Assembly: GCF_004123905.1 (NCBI RefSeq)
Contig: NZ_MZXW01000016.1
Span: 992,001-1,056,000, forward strand
Source of the DNA: Bradyrhizobium betae
Lineage (GTDB): Bacteria > Pseudomonadota > Alphaproteobacteria > Rhizobiales > Xanthobacteraceae
Reading direction: 5' to 3'
DNA length: 64,000 nucleotides
The position numbers and the translations under genes were made by a program. The notes under the pieces were generated by a model. That model was not told the origin of the DNA. It searched no databases and saw only the letters and a program-made list of their open reading frames with translations. Every line of letters starts with the position of its first letter. Position 1 is the stretch's first letter. Below, piece after piece: positions 9,135 to 19,985 of this stretch.

Positions 9135-10517
9135 ATGTGCGGCATGCACCCCGCGCGACCATCCCTTTTCGCGAAAATCTCGCTGCGCGTTCTTCTGCTC
9201 AGCGCGGCGATGAGCCTTGTCCTCGCCGCGCCGGCCTCGGCTGCCGTTGATTGTGTGCCCACCAGCAAGGCCGGTCCCGCTGAGCTGATCACGGCATGCA
9301 GCGCCATCATCGATCAGGCCGCAAATTCCTCCTCCGACCGCGCCGCCGCACTGCTGGTGCGCGCCGACGCCAATGCGCGGACCTCGGGCGGTCTCACGCA
9401 GGCGCTGCGCGATATCGACCGCGCCATCGCGCTCGACGGCAAGAACGCAAAAGCATGGCGCCTGCGCGGCGACCTCTTGCGCGAGGCCGGCGGCGATCTC
9501 AGCCGCGCGGCGGCCGATCTCAGCAAGGCGATCGAGCTCGATCCGCAGGATGCGGAAGCCTACGAGCTACGCGGCGTCGTCTACACCAACCAGCGTCGGC
9601 TCGACCGGGCGCTGGCCGATTACGACCAGGCGATCAAGCTCAAGAGCGATTATGCGCAGGCCTGGTCCGACCGCGGCGTGACCTATTATCTCAGCGGCGA
9701 CAACGAGAAGGCGATCCGCGATCTCAGCGAGGCGCTGCGGCTCGATCCGAACCGGCCGCGCAGCTACACCAATCGCGGCGCCGCCTACAAGAAGCTCGGC
9801 CAGCTCGACAAGTCCGTCGCCGATGATGGCGAGGCGATCAGGCTCGATCCGAAGGTCCCGGAATATTACGACAATCGCGGCCTGTCGCTGGCCGCGATGG
9901 GCAAATACGACGAGGCGATCGCCGACTACGACCAGGCGCTGCGGCTGGCGCCGAAGCCGAACTTCTTCACCAACCGCGGCGATTCCTACCAGCTCAAGGG
10001 CGAGCTCGGGGCGGCCCTGAGCGACTACGAAGCCGCGCTGAAGCTCGACCCGAATTTCGCGCAGACCTACAACAACCGCGCCGTGCTCTACAAGAAGATG
10101 GGCCAGCGCAAGAAGGCGCTGGCCGACTACGAGACGGCGCTGAAGCTCGACCCCGGCAACGATAACGCGGCGGCGGGCCGCCGCACCATGATCGCCGAGA
10201 TCGCGAAATTCGGCGATGAGCCGCGGCGTCCGCTGGCGGCGAATTCCGGCAACGGTCCGTCCTTTGATTGCGCCACGGCGAAGCGCGAGGTCGAGAAGGC
10301 GATCTGCGCCGATCCGCAGTTGGGCGTGCTCGATCGCCAGATCGCCGAGACTTACGCGCGGGTGCTGAAAGTGGTGAACAAGCGGTCGGCCGGGGATTTG
10401 CGCAAGACCCAGCGCGATTTTCTCACCACGCGGAACGCGAGTTTCGGCCGTCCCGGCTATGATCTGAGGAAGGTCATGCAGGATCGTTTGCAGCGGCTGA
10501 ATGCGATGGAGAGCTGA
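9135..10517 (+). CDS. Secreted TPR-repeat protein with LprI/DUF1311-like C-terminus
   Basis: A 460-residue protein with an N-terminal signal peptide (cleavage near residue 34, ASA-A), then eight or nine tandem TPR units of 34 residues with the usual A..Y..A....P consensus. The C-terminal domain starts near residue 376 with FDCATAKREVEKAICADPQL and ends FGRPGYDLRKVMQDRL, almost the same ending as the gene at 8202. TPR arrays bind protein partners, so a periplasmic adaptor role is plausible. ATG 9135 has GGAG at 9122-9125. Confidence 0.82.
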   Translation: MCGMHPARPSLFAKISLRVLLLSAAMSLVLAAPASAAVDCVPTSKAGPAELITACSAIIDQAANSSSDRAAALLVRADANARTSGGLTQALRDIDRAIALDGKNAKAWRLRGDLLREAGGDLSRAAADLSKAIELDPQDAEAYELRGVVYTNQRRLDRALADYDQAIKLKSDYAQAWSDRGVTYYLSGDNEKAIRDLSEALRLDPNRPRSYTNRGAAYKKLGQLDKSVADDGEAIRLDPKVPEYYDNRGLSLAAMGKYDEAIADYDQALRLAPKPNFFTNRGDSYQLKGELGAALSDYEAALKLDPNFAQTYNNRAVLYKKMGQRKKALADYETALKLDPGNDNAAAGRRTMIAEIAKFGDEPRRPLAANSGNGPSFDCATAKREVEKAICADPQLGVLDRQIAETYARVLKVVNKRSAGDLRKTQRDFLTTRNASFGRPGYDLRKVMQDRLQRLNAMES

Positions 10518-10662
10518 GCACCGTTCTTTTCAGCTTGAACCGCGGCCCGTTCCCGGGAAAATAGCCGTCAAACAAGGCCGGTCCTTGATCCCTGTCATGG
10601 CGGGACGCTCGTCCCGTCGGTCAGTTCAGGGCCAGGCCAATACAGGGAACGGGAGCGCGGGA

Positions 10663-12573
<1,911 letters not shown>

Positions 12574-12622
12574 GACGAGAGATGTGATCTCAGCGAGGCG
12601 CGACGCCCTCTCATAGCATTCC

Positions 12623-12730
12623 GCTGTCATCACCCGCGAAAGCGGGTGATCCAGTACTCCGCGGCGGCAGTTGCGTGACCAACGACGGTCACAGCGTACT
12701 GGATTCCCCGCCTTCGCGGGGAATGACAGC
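12623..12730. repeat. Intergenic inverted repeat, GCTGTCATCACCCGCGAAAGCGGG family
   Basis: An element of 108 bp with outer arms GCTGTCAT and ATGACAGC. Each end carries its own small hairpin (CCCGCGAAAGCGGG and CCCCGCCTTCGCGGGG), and the inner ends share ATCCAGTA/TACTGGAT. The sequence class differs from the other repeats here but the architecture is the same. Confidence 0.7.
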
Positions 12731-12805
12731 TAACGGGGACGACGTCCAGGGACTTACAATCTCCTCATTCCGCGCTAAACAAGGCCGGCCAACAGGGGAC
12801 CTCGT

Positions 12806-13075
12806 ATGCCACTTGTCACCGCGCCGCGCCTGCTTGCAGCCGTAGCTCTCGCCATCGCTCTCTCCGCCTGCTCCGCGCGCTACCAGACGCCGGTGGCGAT
12901 GGGCGGCGACGATGACGACGCGGTGTGTCAGAGCCGCGGTTATGCGCAGGGCTCGCCCGAATACGTGGCCTGCCGCAAGGATCGCGACGTCCAGCGCAAT
13001 GCCGCGGTCGCCCGTTCCGACCGCCGCCAACGCGATCTCGGCGAGTACATGCTGAACCATCCCGATCGGCCCTGA
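12806..13075 (+). CDS. Small predicted lipoprotein, 89 aa
   Basis: The N-terminus has a hydrophobic stretch ending in the lipobox LSAC, so the mature protein would be lipid-anchored at Cys (about residue 22). The rest is short and charged, with VCQSRGYAQGSPEYVACRKD holding two cysteines that could pair. Similar small lipoproteins are common in Rhizobiales but have no assigned function. It stands alone after the repeat at 12623. Confidence 0.7.
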   Translation: MPLVTAPRLLAAVALAIALSACSARYQTPVAMGGDDDDAVCQSRGYAQGSPEYVACRKDRDVQRNAAVARSDRRQRDLGEYMLNHPDRP

Positions 13076-13263
13076 TGTGAGATGCGGCATTATCTTGCCG
13101 CGCCGCTGTGTCGCGCTTCTCGTGACACAGCTGCAACGCCGCGGCCAAATCGTGTCGCGCTCGTCCTGATTTGATCGGCATCAAATCCTTCGCTATCCCC
13201 TTTCTGCTGGAGGGAATGCAGTGCGTGGTAACCGCGTGGCCAATCGCGGTCCGCGCAAAAACA

Positions 13264-13293
13264 AAAACGCGGCGGGTTGGCCCGCCGCGTTTT
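13264..13293 (-). terminator. Rho-independent terminator of trcR
   Basis: A perfect 13-bp stem (AAAACGCGGCGGG, loop of 4) is followed on the minus strand by T-rich sequence (GTTTTTGTTTTT). It lies 30 bp after the stop of the gene at 13324. This is one of the clearest terminators in the window. Confidence 0.85.
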
Positions 13294-13323
13294 GACTGCG
13301 TTCGATGGCAAGCGTCGAGAGGA

Positions 13324-14019
13324 TTACTCCTCCTCTTCGTCCTGCTTCTTGCCGCCGAGCGTCTTGAGCTTGGCGAACACGGCGTCGACGTTGAGGTCGT
13401 CGCTCGAGCGTTCGGCCGGCTCGAATTCGTCCTTCTTGGTGGTCTCGGAGGCCGGCAGCAGGGTGGCGCCGCCATAGGCTGTGTCGATCGGCTTTTCCTT
13501 GGCCGCGCGCGCCACTTCGAAATCGAGCTCGATCTGCGAGCAGAGGCCCAGGGTCACAGGGTCGATCGGGGTCAGCTGGGAGGTGTTCCAGTGGGTGCGG
13601 TCGCGAACGCTGGCGATGGTGCTCTTGGTGGTGCCGACCAGACGCATGACCTGGGCGTCCTTGAGCTCCGGATGGCTGCGCAGCAGCCAGAGGATGGCGC
13701 TCGGGCGTTCGTGGCGGCGTGAGACGGGGGTGTAGCGCGGGCCCTTGCGCTTGGGCTGGGGCGGCAGCACCACCTTGCTCTCCTGAAGACGGAGCCGGTA
13801 GTCCGGGTTCTTCTCACCCTTCTCGATCTCTTCGCGGGTCAGCTGGCCGTTGGAGAGGGGGTCCATGCCCTTGATACCCTGGGCGGCGTCGCCGTCGGCG
13901 ATCGCGCGCACCTCGAGGGGATGCATCTTGGTGAAATCGGCGACCTGGTCGAAGGTCAGCGCGGTGTTGTCGAGCAGCCAAACGGCGGTCGCCTTGGGCA
14001 TCAGCGGTGCGTTGCTCAT
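13324..14019 (-). CDS. trcR: DUF1013 protein, TrcR-type cell cycle transcriptional regulator
   Basis: A 231-residue protein matching the alphaproteobacterial DUF1013/TrcR family, described as a cell-cycle-linked transcription regulator. It starts MSNAPLMPKATAVWLLDNTA, and the central part (SRRHERPSAILWLLRSHPEL, then VMRLVGTTKSTIASVRDRTHW) looks like a helix-turn-helix. The C-terminus is acidic (KKQDEEEE). ATG 14019 has AAAGGAG upstream; the longer frame to 14046 was rejected. It is divergent from ispH and has its own terminator at 13264. Confidence 0.8.
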   Translation of the reverse strand: MSNAPLMPKATAVWLLDNTALTFDQVADFTKMHPLEVRAIADGDAAQGIKGMDPLSNGQLTREEIEKGEKNPDYRLRLQESKVVLPPQPKRKGPRYTPVSRRHERPSAILWLLRSHPELKDAQVMRLVGTTKSTIASVRDRTHWNTSQLTPIDPVTLGLCSQIELDFEVARAAKEKPIDTAYGGATLLPASETTKKDEFEPAERSSDDLNVDAVFAKLKTLGGKKQDEEEE

Positions 14020-14273
14020 GGCAAATCTCCTTTGTGCTTCGCCCACCCTTTGGGGGCGAAGCCGGTGGTCATCAGCGATGACAGGGAATTCGCGCTATAT
14101 AAGCCGGGAGGGGGTAGCCACGCAATGGTTCTGCTATAGATAGTGCCTTGACAGCGCCCGAAAGGGGGCCCAATTCCCTCTAAAGTCCCTGTAAGCTCGT
14201 ACCTTAGCCCTTTCCATTCATCGACCGCCCCCGCCAGAAGGCGAAACGGGTGATTCGGTCCCGAGATCGCTCA

Positions 14274-15242
14274 ATGTCAGCCAAACCAGACCTCAAGATC
14301 GTGCTTTGTTCTCCCCGTGGCTTCTGCGCCGGGGTGGTCCGCGCGATCGACACCGTCGAGCGGGCGCTCGATAAATACGGTGCCCCCGTCTATGTTCGCC
14401 ATGAGATTGTGCACAACAAGTATGTCGTCGACGGGTTGAAAAAGAAGGGCGCGATCTTCGTCGAGGAGCTCGCCGAAATCCCGGAAAACACCACCGCGCC
14501 GGTGGTGTTCTCGGCCCATGGCGTGCCGAAATCGGTTCCGGCCGACGCCACGTCCCGCAATCTGTTTTCGCTGGACGCGACCTGTCCGCTGGTGACCAAG
14601 GTGCATCGCGAGGCCGCGATCCATTTCAAGCGCGGCCGCGAGATTTTCCTGATCGGCCATTCGCATCATCCCGAAGTGGTCGGCACGCTCGGCCAGTTGC
14701 CGGTCGGCGCCGTCACCCTGATCGAGACCGCCGACGACGCCAAGACCATCGCGCCGAAGGATCCGAACAACCTCGCCTTCGTGACCCAGACCACGCTGTC
14801 GATCGACGACACCGCGGAGATCGTGGCGCTTCTGAAGGAGCGCTTCCCGAACATCAACGGGCCGCACAAGGAAGACATCTGCTACGCCACCACCAACCGC
14901 CAGCTCGCGGTGAAGAAAGTGGCGCCGGTGGTCGACGCCCTGATCGTGGTCGGCGCGCCGAACTCCTCGAACTCGCAGCGTCTGCGCGAGGTCGCCGAGC
15001 GCGAGGGCTGCCCGATCGCGGTGCTGGCGCAGCGTGCCGCCGAAATCGACTGGAAGCGGTTCGAAAAAATCACCAGCCTGGGCATCACTGCGGGCGCCTC
15101 GGCGCCGGAGGTGATCGTCGAAGAGATCATGGACGCCTTCGCCGAGCGCTTCACGCTGCATGTCGAGACGGTCTCGGCCGCGGAAGAGAACGAGTTCTTC
15201 CCGCTGCCGCGCCAGGTGCGCCCCGAAGCCGCCGCCGAGTAG
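14274..15242 (+). CDS. ispH: 4-hydroxy-3-methylbut-2-enyl diphosphate reductase
   Basis: IspH performs the last step of the MEP pathway, reducing HMBPP to IPP and DMAPP with a [4Fe-4S] cluster. The three cluster cysteines lie in [16 protein letters not shown] and [10 protein letters not shown]. At 322 aa it has the normal length. An in-frame GTG at 14250 with AGAAGG upstream would add eight residues and cannot be excluded; ATG 14274 fits the usual family N-terminus. It heads a compact run with thrB (6-bp gap) and rnhA. Confidence 0.93.
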   Translation: MSAKPDLKIVLCSPRGFCAGVVRAIDTVERALDKYGAPVYVRHEIVHNKYVVDGLKKKGAIFVEELAEIPENTTAPVVFSAHGVPKSVPADATSRNLFSLDATCPLVTKVHREAAIHFKRGREIFLIGHSHHPEVVGTLGQLPVGAVTLIETADDAKTIAPKDPNNLAFVTQTTLSIDDTAEIVALLKERFPNINGPHKEDICYATTNRQLAVKKVAPVVDALIVVGAPNSSNSQRLREVAEREGCPIAVLAQRAAEIDWKRFEKITSLGITAGASAPEVIVEEIMDAFAERFTLHVETVSAAEENEFFPLPRQVRPEAAAE

Positions 15243-15248
15243 ACTTTT

Positions 15249-16232
15249 ATGGCGGTCTACACCGACGTTGCCGCCGACGAGCTTGCGGATTTCCTGAAGC
15301 AATACGATATCGGCGAACTGCTCTCCTACAAGGGGATCGCCGAGGGCGTCGAGAACACCAACTTCCTGCTGCACACCAGCAAAGGGTCGTTCATCCTCAC
15401 GCTCTACGAGAAGCGCGTGGCGAAGAACGATTTGCCGTTCTTCCTGGCGCTGATGACGCATCTTGCCGAGCACGGCATCAATTGCCCGTTGCCGGTGAGG
15501 GGACGTGACGGCGAGGCGCTGCGCGAGCTGTCGGAACGCCCCGCCGCGATCATCACCTTTCTCGAAGGCGTCTGGCCGCGCAAGCCGAATGCGGCTCATT
15601 GTGCCGGCGTCGGCGAGGGACTGGCCAGGATGCATCTGGCCGGCGCCAATTTTGCGATCAAGCGTGCGAACGCGCTTTCGGTTGCGGGCTGGCGGCCGCT
15701 GTTCGATGCTGCGTCGGCACGGGCCGACGAGGTGCAGCCGGGCTTGCGCGCATTCCTCGCAGCCGAGCTCGACTATCTCTCGGGCGGCGTTTGGCCGAGC
15801 AATCTGCCCGAAGGCGTGATCCACGCCGATCTCTTCAACGACAACGTCTTCTTCCTCGGCGACAAGCTGTCGGGGATCATCGACTTCACCTTCGCCTGCG
15901 ACGACATGCTGGCCTATGACGTCGCGATCTGCCTGAACGCCTGGTGTTTTGAGCCGGACCACTCCTTCAACGTCACCAAGGCGCGTGCCTTCCTCAATGC
16001 CTATGGCCGGGTGCGCAAGCTGAGCGAGGCGGAAGAGGCCGCGCTGCCACTGCTGGCGCGTGGTGCTGCGATCCGCTTCCTGCTGACGCGGCTGGTCGAC
16101 TGGCTCAACGTGCCCGAGGGCGCGCTGGTGAAGCCGAAAGACCCCCTGGAATATGTCCGCAAGCTGCGCTTCCACCAGAGCGTTTCCAGCGTGCGCGATT
16201 ACGGGCTGATGCCGTCAGGGCTGGTCGCGTGA
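15249..16232 (+). CDS. thrB: Homoserine kinase
   Basis: This is the choline-kinase-fold ThrB (327 aa) found in alphaproteobacteria, not the GHMP-type enzyme. It phosphorylates homoserine for threonine synthesis. The N-terminus [16 protein letters not shown] and GVENTNFLL are typical. The kinase catalytic loop is [13 protein letters not shown], and [10 protein letters not shown] is the metal-binding motif. It is packed between ispH and rnhA and its stop overlaps the rnhA start. Confidence 0.92.
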   Translation: MAVYTDVAADELADFLKQYDIGELLSYKGIAEGVENTNFLLHTSKGSFILTLYEKRVAKNDLPFFLALMTHLAEHGINCPLPVRGRDGEALRELSERPAAIITFLEGVWPRKPNAAHCAGVGEGLARMHLAGANFAIKRANALSVAGWRPLFDAASARADEVQPGLRAFLAAELDYLSGGVWPSNLPEGVIHADLFNDNVFFLGDKLSGIIDFTFACDDMLAYDVAICLNAWCFEPDHSFNVTKARAFLNAYGRVRKLSEAEEAALPLLARGAAIRFLLTRLVDWLNVPEGALVKPKDPLEYVRKLRFHQSVSSVRDYGLMPSGLVA

Positions 16233-16693
16233 GCGAGCTTCCCGTCGTCACGATCTATACCGACGGCGCGTGCTCGGGAAATCCCGGGCCGGGCGGCTGG
16301 GGCGCGATCCTGAAGTTCGGCGACAAGGAAAAAGAGCTGAACGGCGGCGAGCGTCACACCACCAACAACCAGATGGAGTTGACGGCGGCGATCTCCGCGC
16401 TCGAAGCGCTGAAGAAACCGTGCACCGTCGATCTCTACACCGACAGCCAGTATGTCCGGCAAGGCATCACCGGCTGGATCCACGGCTGGAAGCGCAACGG
16501 CTGGCGCACCGCCGACAAGAAGCCGGTCAAGAATGTCGAGCTATGGCAGCGCCTGGATGCCGCGCTGAAGGCGCACGAGGTCCGCTGGCACTGGGTGAAA
16601 GGCCACGCCGGCCATCCCGAGAACGAACGCGCCGATCAGCTCGCGCGCGACGGGATCGTCAAGGCGAGGTTGCAGCAGCGGGTGGCGGAGTAG
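16229..16693 (+). CDS. rnhA: Ribonuclease HI
   Basis: A 154-residue RNase HI that degrades RNA in RNA-DNA hybrids. The four acidic catalytic residues are visible: Asp in [14 protein letters not shown], Glu in NNQMELTA, Asp in YTDSQYV and Asp in [10 protein letters not shown]. The loop His is in WVKGHAGH. It starts at GTG 16229, overlapping the thrB stop by 4 nt, so the two are translationally coupled. Confidence 0.95.
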   Translation: MSELPVVTIYTDGACSGNPGPGGWGAILKFGDKEKELNGGERHTTNNQMELTAAISALEALKKPCTVDLYTDSQYVRQGITGWIHGWKRNGWRTADKKPVKNVELWQRLDAALKAHEVRWHWVKGHAGHPENERADQLARDGIVKARLQQRVAE

Positions 16694-16722
16694 GCGACGC
16701 GCTATCGGCGCAGCCCGGTTTC

Positions 16723-16812
16723 GTAGGGTGGGCAAAGCGAAGCGTGCCCACCGTTTCTTTTCAATCGAGGAAAGATGGTGGGCACGGCGCTAACGCGCCT
16801 TTGCCCACCCTA
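16723..16812. repeat. Intergenic inverted repeat, GTAGGGTGGGCAAA family
   Basis: Perfect 14-bp outer arms (16723-16736, 16799-16812) with inner arms GCGTGCCCACC and GGTGGGCACGGC. This is another dispersed hairpin family, lying just downstream of rnhA. Confidence 0.75.
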
Positions 16813-16848
16813 CGGAACTGCCGCCGCGGCTATCGTCAGGGCCGGTCT

Positions 16849-16914
16849 CGACCCGGCCATCGACGCCTTTCCGCTCAAGAACGTGGATGCCCGGGACAAG
16901 CCCGGGCATGACGT
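16849..16914. repeat. Intergenic inverted repeat, GATGCCCGGGACAAGCCCGG family
   Basis: The right arm holds the same GGATGCCCGGGACAAGCCCG sequence as 2053 and a variant of the 9046 arm; the left arm (ACCCGGCCATCGACG) is more diverged. It directly follows the repeat at 16723 and fills the space between convergent rnhA and the peroxiredoxin. Confidence 0.6.
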
Positions 16915-16942
16915 CGTGCTTGGAAGATACCGCGCCTAAAGC

Positions 16943-17428
16943 TCAGAGCTGTCCGAGCAGCGTATCGCCGCCGGAAACTTCGACCTTGCCGGGCATCGCT
17001 TCGAGGTTCAGTTTCTTGACCACGCCGTCCTCGACCAGCATCGAATAGCGCTTGGAGCGGATACCGAGACCGTTGCCGGAGGCGTCCAACTCCATGCCGA
17101 TCGCCTTGGCGAAGTCGGCATTGCCGTCGGCGAGGAAGATCGCCTCGTCGCGCTGGTCGGTGTCGCGCTTCCAGGCGTTCATGACGAAGGCGTCGTTGAC
17201 GGAGACGATCGCGATGGTGTCGACGCCCTTGTCCTTCATGGCATAGGCGTTGAGGAAGATGCTCGGCAGATGCATCTTGTGGCAGGTGCCGGTGTAGGCG
17301 CCGGGCACGGCGAACAGCGCCACCTTCTTGCCCTTGAAGATATCGTCGGTGGTCTTCACCTGCGGGCCTTCCGCCGTCATCACGCGGAATTTCGCCTCGG
17401 GCAGCTTGTCGCCAGTCTGGATCGCCAT
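16943..17428 (-). CDS. Peroxiredoxin, Prx5-like
   Basis: A 161-residue thioredoxin-fold peroxidase that reduces hydroperoxides through a peroxidatic Cys in PGAYTGTCHKMHLPS (about residues 43-57). This is the Prx5 variant of the PxxxTxxC motif. Family members usually take electrons from glutathione/glutaredoxin. ATG 17428 has GGGAG upstream. The frame extends to 17485 but without a ribosome site. Confidence 0.88.
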   Translation of the reverse strand: MAIQTGDKLPEAKFRVMTAEGPQVKTTDDIFKGKKVALFAVPGAYTGTCHKMHLPSIFLNAYAMKDKGVDTIAIVSVNDAFVMNAWKRDTDQRDEAIFLADGNADFAKAIGMELDASGNGLGIRSKRYSMLVEDGVVKKLNLEAMPGKVEVSGGDTLLGQL

Positions 17429-17536
17429 CGTCAGTCTCCCTGAAAATCGGTCCCGCTTTTTAGACCGTGTGGCGGCGCTGCACAATATTGCCTGAAGGGG
17501 TTGCGGTGGGGGCGGGGACCCTTCACCGTGATGTCA

Positions 17537-18091
17537 TCAGCCCGCAAAACCGCCACTGTCGAGGAAGGCCTGCTCATCTGCGGTGCTGTCCCGGCCGAGC
17601 AGGCGGTTGCGGTGGGGGAAGCGGCCGAACCGCTGGATGATGTCGGCATGCTCCCGGGCGTATTTCAGGTTTTCCGTATTGTCGGTGCTTTGAAACAAGG
17701 CAACGCAATGCAGCTGGTCGGGCAGGTGCTCGGAATGCATGAAGGGCATGTAGAGGAATTCGAGCAGGATCGGGTCGATCCTCTTGTCGACACCCCGCGC
17801 GATGGCGCGGCGGGCGACGTCGCGCGCCAGTGCATCGCTGGCAAAGGCTTCGCGTGTGCCGCGAAACATGTTGCGGGGAAACTGGTCGAGCACGATGACG
17901 AGCGCCAATGCGCCGTCGTCGCTGGCCTCCCAGGACGCCAGCTCGCCGGCGACAGCCTTTTGCCACAGCGCGAGAAAGCGGTGTCGGACCTCTGCGTCGA
18001 ACGCGTCGTTGCGCTTGTACCAGTGGTCGCGGCCGGCCTCGCGCCAGAAGGCGAGAATGCCGGCCGGTGTGATGTCGCCGATTTCAGTCAT
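17537..18091 (-). CDS. DUF924 family protein
   Basis: An all-helical soluble protein of 184 aa with the DUF924 hallmarks ILAFWREAG near the start, ALVIVLDQFPRNMFRGT in the middle and FLYMPFMHSE toward the C-terminus. The fold resembles TPR-like helical bundles; its activity is unknown. It lies 15 bp downstream of the fatty acyl-CoA ligase on the same strand, so the two are probably co-transcribed. Confidence 0.85.
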   Translation of the reverse strand: MTEIGDITPAGILAFWREAGRDHWYKRNDAFDAEVRHRFLALWQKAVAGELASWEASDDGALALVIVLDQFPRNMFRGTREAFASDALARDVARRAIARGVDKRIDPILLEFLYMPFMHSEHLPDQLHCVALFQSTDNTENLKYAREHADIIQRFGRFPHRNRLLGRDSTADEQAFLDSGGFAG

Positions 18092-18105
18092 GGATCAAGG
18101 CGAGC

Positions 18106-19791
18106 TTACGCCGCCTGAGCCTTCTTCTCGTCGCGCAGCTCGCGGCGCAGGATCTTGCCGACATTGGTCTTGGGCAGGTCGGTGCGGAATTCGATCTGCT
18201 TGGGCACCTTGTAGCCGGTGAGCTGCTCGCGGCAGAACTTGACCACGTCATCCGCTGCGAGGTTCGGGTCCTTCTTCACCACGAACGCCTTCACCGCCTC
18301 GCCGGACCCGCTGTCGGGAACGCCGATCACGGCGCATTCGAGCACGCCCGGATGGCTCGCGATCACTTCCTCGATCTCGTTCGGATAGACGTTGAAGCCG
18401 GAGACCAGGATCATGTCCTTCTTGCGGTCGACGATCTTGGTATAGCCGGTCTCGTCCATGATGCCGATGTCGCCGGTTCGGAAATAGCCGTCCGCGGTCA
18501 TCACCTTCGCGGTCTCTTCCGGCCTGTTCCAATAGCCCGACATCACCTGCGGGCCCTTGGCGCAGATCTCGCCCGGCTGGCCGAGCGGCAACTCGTTGCC
18601 GTCGTCGTCACGGATCGAGATCCAGGTCGAGGGCACTGGGATACCGATCGTACCCGTGAACTCGGTTGCCGTTGCCGGATTGCAGGTCAGCGTCGGCGAA
18701 GTCTCCGACAGGCCGTACCCCTCGGCGATGAAGCAGCCGGTAATTGCCTTCCATTGATCGGCCACAGGGCGCTGCACGGCCATGCCGCCGCCGTTCGAGA
18801 TCTTCAGCTTGGAGAAGTCGAGCTTCTTGAAGTCAGGATGGTGCATCAACCCGTTGTAGAGCGTGTTGACGGCCGGGAAGCTGTTGACCTGGTATTTTGC
18901 AAGCTCCTTGACGAAGCCCGCGATGTCGCGCGGATTGGGGATCAACAGATTGCAGCCGCCGGCGCGTACCGCGAGCAGGTAGCAGGCCGTCAGCGCGAAG
19001 ATGTGATAGAGCGGCAGCGCGCAGACGATCATGAGCTGGTCGATATGCGGAGGTGCTGCCATCGCAGGCTGAAGCCAGGCGTCGTTCTGCAACACATTGG
19101 CGACGATGTTGCGGTGAAGCAGCGTGGCGCCCTTGGAGACGCCGGTGGTGCCGCCGGTATATTGCAGGAAGGCGACGTCGCCGGGTGAGAGCTTCGGCTT
19201 GTTGAACGTCAGGCTGCGGCCCGCCGATATCGCGTCGTTGAAGGACACTGCGCCTGGCAGCGACCAGGCCGGCACCATCTTCTTGACGCGGCGGACGACG
19301 AGGTTGACGATCACGCCCTTGAAGCCGAGCAGGTCGCCCATGCTGCCGACGATGACATGCTTCACTTGCGTCTTCGCGATCACCTGCTCGACGGTGTGGG
19401 CAAAGTTCTCCAGCACGATGATGGCTTCAGCGCCGGAATCCTTAAGCTGATGCTCGAGCTCCCGTGGGGTGTAGAGCGGGTTGACGTTGACCACCGCAAA
19501 GCCGGCGCGCAGCACGGCGGCGGTTGCAACCGGATATTGCAGCACGTTCGGCATCATGATCGCGACGCGGGCGCCGCGTTGCAGGCCGCGGCCTTGCAGG
19601 TAGGAGGCAAGCGCCAACGACATCTGGTCGAGGTCGCGATAGCTGATCGACTTGTCCATGCAGATGAACGCCTTGCGGTCAGCGAACTTGGAGAAGCTCT
19701 CCTCCAAGAGGTCGACCAGCGATGCGTATTGGGTCGGCTCGATATCGGCAGGCACGCCGGGCGGATATTGCTTGAGCCAGATGCGCTCCAT
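18106..19791 (-). CDS. fadD: Long-chain fatty acid-CoA ligase
   Basis: An AMP-forming acyl-CoA ligase of 561 aa that activates fatty acids for beta-oxidation or lipid synthesis. It shows the P-loop QYTGGTTGVSKGA, the GYGLSETSP motif, TGDIGIMDETGY, the signature DRKKDMILVSGFNVYPNEIE, and a C-terminal catalytic Lys in TNVGKILRREL. Starting MERIWLKQYPPGVP is typical of FadD. It is followed by the DUF924 gene 15 bp downstream. Confidence 0.9.
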   Translation of the reverse strand: MERIWLKQYPPGVPADIEPTQYASLVDLLEESFSKFADRKAFICMDKSISYRDLDQMSLALASYLQGRGLQRGARVAIMMPNVLQYPVATAAVLRAGFAVVNVNPLYTPRELEHQLKDSGAEAIIVLENFAHTVEQVIAKTQVKHVIVGSMGDLLGFKGVIVNLVVRRVKKMVPAWSLPGAVSFNDAISAGRSLTFNKPKLSPGDVAFLQYTGGTTGVSKGATLLHRNIVANVLQNDAWLQPAMAAPPHIDQLMIVCALPLYHIFALTACYLLAVRAGGCNLLIPNPRDIAGFVKELAKYQVNSFPAVNTLYNGLMHHPDFKKLDFSKLKISNGGGMAVQRPVADQWKAITGCFIAEGYGLSETSPTLTCNPATATEFTGTIGIPVPSTWISIRDDDGNELPLGQPGEICAKGPQVMSGYWNRPEETAKVMTADGYFRTGDIGIMDETGYTKIVDRKKDMILVSGFNVYPNEIEEVIASHPGVLECAVIGVPDSGSGEAVKAFVVKKDPNLAADDVVKFCREQLTGYKVPKQIEFRTDLPKTNVGKILRRELRDEKKAQAA

Positions 19792-19985
19792 GGAAAACTC
19801 CCCTCATTTACCAGAGCCCGTTGTGTCTCGGGCTTGCCTCATTGCGGCCAGTATCGAGCCTGCCGGAACGGGTGGCAAGTCGTTGAGGCTTAGGGCAAAG
19901 GTCGGAGAGTGGCTACTGGAATCGTCGCAAACCGCATTGCCGCAAGTGCGAAGCGCGGGTGCGAAGTCTTGCCGCGAGGGAGCCG

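Noticed and set aside
14146..14180. TTGACA-like -35 upstream of ispH
   Set aside because: No -10 element at proper spacing follows, so I do not call a promoter.
14277..16175. 632-residue minus-strand frame opposite ispH and thrB
   Set aside because: It is antisense to two clearly identified enzymes and has the composition of a GC-rich shadow frame.
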